DNA from: Anthopleura xanthogrammica
Taxonomy: Eukaryota > Cnidaria > Anthozoa > Actiniaria > Actiniidae
Direction: 5' to 3'
DNA: 64,000 nt
Assembly (NCBI GenBank): GCA_964019055.1
Contig: OZ025213.1
Location: 6,808,472 to 6,872,471 of the forward strand
This document shows positions 55,351 to 64,000 of this stretch, in pieces. A model generated the notes under the pieces. It ran no database searches and was not told the DNA's origin. It was given only the letters and a program-made list of their open reading frames with translations. Made by a program: the position numbers and the translations under genes. Every line of letters starts with the position of its first letter. Position 1 is the stretch's first letter.

Positions 55351-58300
55351 TCATGAAGAATATCCAGTAGAATGAGATTGGATATAAGTTTGATACAGAG
55401 AACCAAATATGCTGTTCTCTTGTAACATCAGAATTCTAGGCTGACCAGTTTCTACTACTTTCCCTTTCTCGATAACAACAACTCTGTCATAATCAAGAAT
55501 AGTGTCCAGACGATGTGCTACAGCCAAAACAGTTTGTTCTTTTAGTTGGTATTTGATGGTGTCTTGAATGACTCTGTCTGTGGCAAAGTCTACGTTGGCA
55601 GTGGCTTCGTCCAATACTATTATCTTTTTCTTCTGCAAAAGAGCTCGTGCAAGGCATAATAGCTGTCTTTGGCCCACGCTTAAGTTGGACCCTCCTTCCT
55701 TGACCATGTGTTGAAGACCCTCGGGCATGGACTCTACTAACGGTTTCAGTTGTACTTGTTCCAACACCGACCACAGCTGACTAGTTGTGCAGTTTCCTGT
55801 TGGATCCAAGTTATATCGAACACTTCCTGTAAATAGAAATGGGTCTTGTGGAATACAACCAATGGCACTGCGACTGTCTTGAACGTTAAGATCTTCAATG
55901 ACGACTTGATCGATGACAATGGATCCAGAATGCACTTGCGGAAGTCGAAAGAGAGCTGATATGATGGAAGATTTTCCAGCACCCGTCCGTCCCACGATTC
56001 CAATCTTCTCTCCACTTTGGATGCTTAAGTTGATTCCTTTGAGTGCCTGCGGTGCTCCAGGATAATATGTCAGCTTAACATCATTGAAGGACAGAGAGCC
56101 ATTTGTAGGCCATTGTTGTGGTGGTCGTGTCTTCACTTCATAGCCAGGATTCCTTTCAAGCTCAGTGTAATGAATCACTCTCTCTACTGATGTCATAGCA
56201 TTCTCCATGTTTCCTACAGCGAAGGCAATACTGCATGTAGATGACAGTTTTATTGCATAGAAAATCAGAAAACCCACCGAAACTGAAATGAAAGGTTGAA
56301 TAAGCTTCATCAGGTACTTTGTGTAAGTTTGACTAAAATGAACTATAAGCTGAAGCGTCATTGTTTCTCTTACAGATTTATGGTATAGAATCCCTCAAGT
56401 GCACTATGTTTTATATTATGAAATGCTTCTGTCTTAAGTTCTCGAATTATTTTGTTTTATAATATAGATGATATTTCGAATTTCACTAAAATGAGTAAGC
56501 AAAGCTCTCGATCGCCCCATATAGCTCCAACCCTGACGCCTGACCAGTGTCTATAAGTGTCGGAACATGAAAAAAGAAAACTACTGAAGGAAAGTGAGAA
56601 AATATTAACACTAGACTTACTGCTATTATGACTGGTCAACAGAGACACAACTGTAACACACGTCACGCATAATGTTAAGATCAAATCCACTCTAAAAATC
56701 ATCCACGATTTGAGACCAAATACCACTAGCATTGCCTTATTCATGTCATCTTGATGCCTGAGAAGGAATCCAGTATATGCATATTTAGTTACATGACTCA
56801 TGAACTTCAACTAGACCCAACTTCATAGCTTTGTGCTAGTTGGAATGAGCACTTACCTTTGCATTTTCTTATTTTGAAGCTCTTTTCGATCAAATGCTCT
56901 GATAACGGGTGCTCCTTCAATGGTTTGCACGAAGTGTTCATAAACAGGACTTCCGCACATGGCCATTAATCGTTGAGCCTCTCGTGACGCCTGTAAGTAA
57001 TACTTTGCCTCATATATTACAACACATATAACAAGTAAAGTAGGCACCACCAATATTGGATTGGTTACGCACATGATTCCAAAATCAAAAGTGCATGTAA
57101 AAAACATTATGAAATTGCGGAGAGAGACCTCCACTAGGGTGTCATCCATTACAAACGTATCTTGTGAAAAACGGTTGAGGATTCTTCCTGGTGGATTGGT
57201 ATCGAAAAACCTTATGGGGCATCTCAATATAGTAGATAACATTTGCTTGTGCAACTCGTTGGATGCATTTAGACTCAGATTGAGTACACCGATTGTGAAC
57301 AAAAGGAAGAAGAAAAAAGAGCAAATGGCTAATGCTGAATAGATGTAAAGGTTTGTCAAACTCTGTTGCTGTTTGGGGGAAAGTTTGATCCAGTGTAAAA
57401 GCCAAAAGTAAGCGCCATTTGATGAACCTGAAATGGAATTCAAAAAAGTACATCAGCAAACAGTATTTGAATAGATTAAACTGTTGTTTTCAATTTTACG
57501 ATAGATATTGAGTAGACTTACACTGGCAAAGTAATCCCAGTAAAATTAACATGATTAGCACAGGAATACTGCTTCCAGACCGCATGTACTTCCAGTACGT
57601 TTTGAAGGAGACGTTTCCCGCACGTTTCTCTTCTTCTTCCATTCTATTATTGTCTTCATCGTCATCTTTCACTCGATGGTCCATCTTTTCATTTTCCTTC
57701 GCAACGACAGCTTCATACTTTCTATTTTGTCTTGTACTCATTATTTTCTCAAGACCTTCATCAGGCATGTCTATCTCATCAATGGTCCCTTGTTTAGCAA
57801 TCATCCCATTCTCCATGATCACAATTTCATCCACATCCTTCAAATAGTGTACGTGATGAGTGACAAGTACTCGGAGTCGATTAGACAATAGTCCAATAAT
57901 GCACTCATTAAACACATGACGTCCGACTTTAGAATCAATGGCACTGAGTGGATCGTCGAGTAGATAGATGTCTGCATCTTGATATACTGCGCGTGCCAAA
58001 TTGACTCTTGCTCGCTGACCACCACTGAGTCTGACGCCTCTTTCCCCAACATAGGTCAAGTCACCGTGTGATAATATGTTGAAGTCGGTATCGAGTGCGC
58101 ATGCCCTAACAGTCTCATCGTACCTTTTCTTGTCAAAAGCACCACCAAAAAGAATGTTGTCCCGTATTGTACCAGAAAACACCCAAGCTGTTTGAGGAAC
58201 GATAGCTATGTTGCCTTTGACGAGAACATGTCCCTGTGTAAGGGGAAGTTCCCCTAAAATAATATTAAGTAACGATGATTTACCACAGCCGATCTTACCG

Positions 58301-59680
58301 ATGACTGCTACAAGTTTGGAGTCATTGGTCTGTAAGTCTATTCCGTTCAAGAGCAATTTACCACTTGCGATGTTGCTATTGAAAGAATGAGGAGTTTTGC
58401 TGACAACTTTGGATAAATGTAGTCCAGGAATTATCTTGGGAGACGGACAATCTTCGCTCATGAGCGGTAACGATTCGTAGTCAGTGTCTGGGATTGTCGG
58501 CATAATGTCCTCCTTGAGCTGATTGTTGTTAGTCTGTCCATCCTCATTTTTATGCTTGTCACTCAATAAAAAGTCCTGAATTCTTTGTATGCTTACTTTA
58601 AGGTTGCTCATATATTCTACTTCAAACGTAAACCAGTATACAGATGTAGGAAAAATACACATGAAAGTCAATAGCGTAAAGACATTCCTGGCATCGATCA
58701 CGTGGCCCGTATACAACAAAACAGTGATGGCTAGGAATGAAGCGTTGTTTATCAAAGTCAAATTCAACGTGTAAAACAAACCTCTGAAGACATTATTCGA
58801 GAAGGCTGCCTTAATTTCTTGGCTGAAGGAAATATAGAATACGAATCAATGTGAGTGTTCATCAATAGGACAATAACATCAATTTTGTGCCCGAGCGCAG
58901 CTACAAGGGCCACAAATAAACAATATGCTCGACAAAAGCCATGTTATTATCATTATCATTAATATACAAGAATAAATTATACAAAGTCTTCAATATCAAA
59001 AGTTAGAATTTTTATAAGAAACATTTTCATTCAAAAATAAAGTTTTTATACATACAAAACAAGTAAACATCAAATGCACATGCTTTGAAATGGTTTCCTT
59101 AAGATCTGATTGGCTGACAGCAGTCGTAAGACATTCTCTCAACCAATCAGACCGAAGCAGGGCGGTAAAGGCATTTGCAGCCCGCGCGTTTGGCCCGCTA
59201 AACTGAACGTTTTAGTGAGGACAGTTTAATATTGATGATAATAGGTGTTGGAAATGGCTTTGAAGCGCAGAAATGAGAGATATACACATTTAAATTTTAC
59301 CTTCTTGCTTGTCCAATTACTCGCTCCATTAATGTCTCCAACACATTCATCTTGATGACTCGTATTCCCGCAACGACGTCACATAATAACTTCAAACGAA
59401 AATCTGTTGTTCTTGTCATTTTGACACGAATCTGCTGCAATATCCTACCAATCGCAAAGTTGCACATAAGGATAATAGACAGGTATCCGATGGCTGCCGC
59501 AATCTCAATTCCAACCAGTTGCCAAAGAAGCAACGCAACCACCAACAGCTCAAGTGGCGCTTGAATGAAGATTGGACTGTACATAAAAACGTATTCTAAT
59601 GTCTCTAAATCCTTTGATATCAGGCTCAGCATGTGTCCAGAAGTGAAGTTGTCGAGATGATAACGTGGGTTGGAAATGAT
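55351..59680 (-). CDS. ABCC4/MRP4-like transporter, copy 2 (3' part; 5' exon outside window)
   Basis: Tandem paralogue of the gene at 33009-52359. Exons on the minus strand: 59680-59301, 58822-57522, 57427-56857, 56757-56621 and 56282-55351, all with GT-AG borders at the same positions as copy 1. NBD1 and NBD2 motifs are intact. A 3-bp loss removes the copy 1 stop, so the protein ends SHSTGYSS eight residues later. Amino-acid changes cluster in the 3' exons and the linker after NBD1 (AKQGTIDEIDMP against [12 protein letters not shown]). Upstream exons are almost identical. The first coding exon lies beyond 64000, behind the DIRS copy, so whether it too is interrupted is unknown. Confidence 0.9.
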
Positions 59681-60119
59681 CTAAATAAACACGAATCGAA
59701 TATTAGTATAGGAAATACCACCTAAGTTCTCGAAAAATTAATGAAAAATTAAGTTGAAGTTTGATGGTAATTCTATCAAATCATTTGTAGTACAATAGGG
59801 TTAACATGAGATGCGCACGCACCGCCGCGAATCAGTCTTTCAAATCATTTGGGCACGCAATAAAACTAACATACAAGGGAGGGTATGTGAAGGGTGGGCA
59901 TGTTAACCCTATTGTACTACAAATGATTTGATAGAATTACCATCAAACTTCAACTTAAGGTAAGTCTTGTTTAATTTTTTAATTCTATCAAATCATTACG
60001 TACATACGGGTTAACATGAGATTTTAAAGCTGCGGGCCCAAATGGACCAATAAAGAAGAAACTTCCAATTTATTTGCAAAGTTTTAATAACACTAGACAA
60101 CGATTGTTATCACTCGAAA

Positions 60120-60954
60120 TTAATCCAGGACGGCTTTATTCATCTCATCAGTAATTGCCACAGTTTTATCATAATATCTTCGAAATGTGGACTCCTGCGA
60201 CCAGCCAGCTAATTTCATCACTGCATCGACTGGAATTAACCCGGCAGCTTTACTAGTGGATGCACTGCGGGTAGTATGGGCTTGATAAACATTAATATCA
60301 ATACCTGCTTGAGCTAGGCCAGTTTTTAACCACCTTCCAATGGTGGAACAAGATACTTTATCATGTGGCTTGATATAAGACACAAAAAGTTGAGATGACT
60401 TTCGTAACGTTTCTGTTACTTTTAAATAATGTTCTAACGTAGCATAAACACAAATGTTCTTGTTCATTGGATATTGAAATAAACGAACATTAACAAACGT
60501 TTGACCTGGTCTACTTTGTTTCACGTGACCAGCTAATGCGAAACTAAAGTACTTCGGGAATTTTTTCATGTGTTTTTCAGATATATCCAAATAACTGAGT
60601 GTTTGGCACCTCTGCCCTGTTACCAAGGCCACCAACATAGTCAATTTTAATGTTAGATCTTTCAGATTGAGCTCCTCCAGAGGGGTCGCCTGTTCTAAAG
60701 CCTGCAGTACTTGATCAACTGGCCAAATCTCTGAAAATTTCGGAGTTGGTGGCTTCTCTTGGAAAACTCCCTTGATGTAGCGACATATTAAGGGGTGTTT
60801 TCCAATAGTTGGACTGTCGTTATTAGCTTGGGAACTCTTGCACAGAGCGGATAGAGCAGATTTTGCAGTATTGAGGGAGGAGTAGCTGTAACCATCAGTG
60901 TACAAATGGTGTAGAAATTCCAAAATTAACGGTACAGGGGAAGACAGCGAATTA

Positions 60955-60986
<32 letters not shown>

Positions 60987-61241
60987 TTTGAGGAACACGT
61001 TATACTGTTTAATGGTGCCAGGTCTCCAGGAAGACAAGATGACATCGGCAATGGTTGGCGAAATTCCTGACCTAACAAGGGATTCCCTGACACCTTGCAT
61101 GCTAGTAACACCAGTTGACGGCTGAGTGGATGGGCTTCGCTCAATGAGGGGTGGATCAAATTCAATCGGGTTGCCTTGAAATGACGAGGAAGATCCACCA
61201 ACATGATTAATAGAAAAGCAAAGTAAGTCTGAGTAGGCCAT
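60120..61241 (-). CDS. DIRS tyrosine recombinase (copy 2), 373 aa
   Basis: Identical translation to 38024-39145, with R211, H322-x-x-R325, W347 and Y356/Y357 all present. Open over its whole length. Confidence 0.9.
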
Positions 61242-61390
61242 ACAGGAACGATTAGAATCCCGGTGGCACCATTGCGACTAATTTTTTGCAAACATTTACC
61301 CACCAAACAAAAGGGGGGAAAGGCAAAAAACGAGTGTGCGCCCCAATCGATCGTAAATGCATCAATAAATGTGGCAAATGGGTCAGGTTT

Positions 61391-62161
61391 TCACGAAACA
61401 TACGTCTCTACCTTGTGATTAAGGCTACACGCAAACAAATCCACATTGGGAGTAAAGGAGAGATCCTCTAGAATCTGGGTGAATGCCCTGTCAGTATAAA
61501 CTCCATTCCAAATTAGGGTTAACTTTAGATTTCTGGATAACGAATCAGCTTCGGTGTTCTCCACCCCTGGGGTGTGAGCAGCAGACAACCAAACGTGTCT
61601 CGCTATGGCCCAGTCCCAAATCTCATGAGCTACCATATCACATCCTTCGGATTTCGATCCCCCCATGGCATTAGTATAAGTAACAGCTGTTACATTGTCA
61701 CTCAGAATTCGAATGTGACAATCGTGTTGGGCATGGAACAAAGATTGGAGGCCACATTGAATAGCATGTAATTCCAAGTAATTGATGGCACGGCGTTTTT
61801 CCTCACTTGACCAAATCCCCTGCGCGCTCATCTCGCCGTATTTGGCACCCCACCCTGTAAGGGATGCGTCTGTATGAACAATACAGTCAGGTTCTCTTAC
61901 TTGGATCTTTCTAAAGGCCGTACCCAAATTTCGAACCCACCATTGTAGGTCTCGTAAACTAGAGTTAGACAAAATCATTAGGGCTTCGTAATCACCCCTA
62001 TGCTGTTTCAAGACTTCTGTCTTGTCGTGCTCAAGCTGTCGATAATGTAGCGGTCCATACTGAACCCCTGGGAAAGTAGAAGTTAATTTTCCAATCAACG
62101 ATGCAACGTCACGAATTTTGTGTTTCTTATTAAGGGGTAAAAAACTTTGACATAACTTCAC
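61391..62161 (-). CDS. DIRS RNase H region (copy 2), 256 aa, in-frame TGA at its end
   Basis: RT connection plus RNase H with [35 protein letters not shown] and ADSLSR uninterrupted. It holds the 11 bases that copy 1 lost. Ends at the same TGA (61391-61393), beyond which the frame continues to [11 protein letters not shown] (61306-60926). Confidence 0.85.
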   Translation of the reverse strand: MKLCQSFLPLNKKHKIRDVASLIGKLTSTFPGVQYGPLHYRQLEHDKTEVLKQHRGDYEALMILSNSSLRDLQWWVRNLGTAFRKIQVREPDCIVHTDASLTGWGAKYGEMSAQGIWSSEEKRRAINYLELHAIQCGLQSLFHAQHDCHIRILSDNVTAVTYTNAMGGSKSEGCDMVAHEIWDWAIARHVWLSAAHTPGVENTEADSLSRNLKLTLIWNGVYTDRAFTQILEDLSFTPNVDLFACSLNHKVETYVS

Positions 62162-63090
62162 ATACTTGGAAATCTTCTCGTCCTTAATTTCATTGTCATG
62201 GTGACGGAAGATAACACAAACCCCAAGTATTCGATTTGCTGGGATGGAACAATGGCGGACTTCTTAGGATGAATGTGAAAACCCAACGAAATCAACAGTT
62301 GAACAGCTGTGAAAATATGGGTCAGACATTCTTGATCGGTCTCACCCAGGTATAATGAATCGTCAATGTACCCAGTACAAGATATCCCACATTGTGCTCG
62401 TAAGTGGGCAAACGCGGGCTTCAACAGCTTGGTGAAAATACGTGGGGACGATGTCAGACCCATTGGGAGACACTGGAATTGGTATAGAGCCCCTTTCCAT
62501 TGGAATTTTAGAGAACGCTGTTGTTCTGGGGCTATAGGTACCGAGTAATAGGCGTCTTTTAAATCTAAAGACGCCATAAAACACCCAGGGCAAACGAGTT
62601 GAATGGCCTTTTCTAAAGTGTCTAGCTTGAAGTGTTGGTATACCACACTGTCGTTTAGTGATTTCAGATTAAAGATGACACGATGTGAACCATCGGGTTT
62701 TGGACGCAAAAAGATTGGGGAAATAATTTGTTCTTCCTGAAAACTAGAGCGAGCGATGATTCCCTTTTGCAAAAATTCTTGAATTTGGATATCAATGATC
62801 TGGCGCTCGTCCTCCAAGAATCTATTCTCCAACCTCGCCACCCACTGATGCTGACGGGGAATTTCCCAAAATTCAATATGACAATGGCAGACAATATCCA
62901 ATAGTTTAGGATCAGAAGTCAAAGTTCGCCAAGTAGGAGCGAACAACTTTAATTGTCCCCCTTGAAAAGGGGTTTGGTTCAAAATAGCGCTCATTACCTG
63001 TTCTTTTATCGTGTTCGTTTCTGGGGCTGTCCGCCCCGGCCTGAGCCTAAAAAAGGCCCTCTCCTTACTCCTGTTGTGTAGTTGGAGCAA
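62158..63090 (-). CDS. DIRS reverse transcriptase (copy 2), 310 aa
   Basis: Same translation as 40051-40983, with YIDD at 241-244. The same frame change into RNase H occurs near 62192. Confidence 0.9.
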   Translation of the reverse strand: MLQLHNRSKERAFFRLRPGRTAPETNTIKEQVMSAILNQTPFQGGQLKLFAPTWRTLTSDPKLLDIVCHCHIEFWEIPRQHQWVARLENRFLEDERQIIDIQIQEFLQKGIIARSSFQEEQIISPIFLRPKPDGSHRVIFNLKSLNDSVVYQHFKLDTLEKAIQLVCPGCFMASLDLKDAYYSVPIAPEQQRSLKFQWKGALYQFQCLPMGLTSSPRIFTKLLKPAFAHLRAQCGISCTGYIDDSLYLGETDQECLTHIFTAVQLLISLGFHIHPKKSAIVPSQQIEYLGFVLSSVTMTMKLRTRRFPSM

Positions 63091-64000
63091 CGTCCACGCC
63101 CAAAGTAATTTTGCCTGTACCCTAGACCACTTGCTCCTGAGCTTGGCCCATACGGATGGTAACGTGGTTTTGCAGACGGACCTTGTACTTTCTGCCCAAT
63201 CTTATTGGCTTTGGTTAAATCATCGACTTGCTTATTCAAATCGTCTCCAAATAAGGATGAAGTTATGGGTACAGATGGGTTGCACAACGATTGATATGGC
63301 TTATTCAGATGAGATCTCAGTAGATCTCGTCGAGATAAATTGACTTATCTGTTTGCAGAGAGACCCAGCACCAGGGCGTGAGTCAGAGTGGTTAGGCTTT
63401 CGACGTCATTCTGTTTTTGTGCCAAGTTATTACACACTTGGATCAGGGCGTACGAGGCTGACATTAAGAAACCTTGTCCTTTTTGCAAGCTCGTGTCCAG
63501 ATTTTTGGGCTCTTGTTTCAATTGATTCCAGAGCAAATGATTGACTTTAGGAGCTAAAGGTAAAGTAAAGGTAAAGTAACTTTAATTAACGTCGGTACTT
63601 CCTTCAGCTACGTGGCTGGTATCAATGGAAGCCGACGGTGCGCACTTTACCCCCTCTCTCCATCAGTGCTCTGTTTTAAGAGTATTCAAAGCTGAAGCTA
63701 CACGGATTAGAAAGAAGTCGAAACAGACGTGGAGATCCTGAGGATCGAACCATGGACCTCTAGCTCCGAAGGCCGCGCACTAACCAACTGAGCTACGTCT
63801 GCTCCTTAAAGCTAAGTCTGCTCCTTGAGAAGCTTCTAAGAAGGGGCAATTTTGTGGTTTAACATATTTCTGATTGATTGTAGAAATTTGATCTTTGGAC
63901 AGCCCCTCTTTTAACAAACCGTTGACTAATTCAGCCAATTTATCAGAAATAGGAGGACCGGTAGCTTTTTCTGGATTGAATTCTGCTACCAAATTTTCTA
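63006..64000 (-). pseudogene. DIRS gag region (copy 2), partial, with SINE and TAA
   Basis: Gag segments as in copy 1, cut by the window end. The SINE at 63558-63809 and the in-frame TAA at 63345-63347 are shared with copy 1. Confidence 0.7.
63558..63809 (-). mobile_element. tRNA-derived SINE inside DIRS gag (copy 2)
   Basis: Same element and same AGCTAA target duplication as at 41451-41702. Its presence in both copies dates the SINE before the duplication. Confidence 0.9.

Larger units (their letters stand above)
59750..64000 (-). mobile_element. DIRS-type retrotransposon, copy 2 (runs off the window)
   Basis: Same insertion as at 37654-42489, carried along in the duplicated segment. It has the same hairpin (59750-59956), the same 3' ITR (~59982), the same SINE and the same TGA, TAA and frame change. 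It differs by keeping the 11 bases missing from copy 1 RNase H. Its 5' end lies beyond the window. Confidence 0.9.

Overview
The window is eukaryotic and animal. Its genes have spliced introns with GT-AG borders and AATAAA signals, the intergenic DNA is AT-rich, and it holds recognisable animal genes (caveolins, MAN1/LEMD3, VAMP7, POLR1D, a rhodopsin-class receptor and an ABCC4/MRP4-type transporter). Gene style, DIRS retrotransposons and many short fold-back repeats suggest a non-bilaterian or other marine invertebrate. A cnidarian is my best guess, from memory and not tested.

Region by region. 1-640: terminal exon of a first caveolin gene. 2153-10244: complete 14-exon MAN1/LEMD3 gene (681 aa). 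14731-16836: complete two-exon second caveolin gene (172 aa). 18829-22674 (minus): complete VAMP7 gene (223 aa), in a head-to-head pair with POLR1D at 23799-26467 (126 aa). 28518-29513: intronless class A GPCR. 29.5-33 kb: tandem repeats and palindromes, no gene seen. 32.9-64 kb: two head-to-tail copies of an ABCC4-like transporter gene on the minus strand. Both copies carry the same broken DIRS-type retrotransposon in the same intron, and a tRNA-derived SINE is nested inside its gag. The second copy runs off the window at 64000.

The most unusual object is a 5675-bp element at 46198-51872, inserted in the coding part of the first ABC gene copy. It has 1162-bp terminal inverted repeats (TIRs), AG/CT termini and a 6-bp target duplication (GTCGAC). 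Removing the element and one GTCGAC restores the transporter frame, and the complete 7-exon gene then reads 1309 codons plus stop. The element carries three divergent ORFs: a zinc-finger plus FtsK/HerA/A32-like packaging-type ATPase, a 106-aa small protein ending in a Gly-Gly-containing tail, and a 299-aa acidic protein with CxxC pairs. No polymerase, integrase or obvious capsid gene is present. Each TIR holds four tRNA genes or tRNA-like genes: Asp-GTC, Tyr-GTA with an intron, Trp-CCA, and a Trp-derived tRNA with anticodon CTA that would read the UAG stop codon. The element therefore has eight tRNA loci. Termini and target duplication point to a Polinton/Maverick-type integrase acting in trans. 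I know of no described element with this architecture, but I could not search.

Much of the remaining sequence is made of short interspersed repeats, several of which can be paired within the window: SINE-like copies, fold-back MITEs (one with a 9-bp target duplication) and minisatellites.
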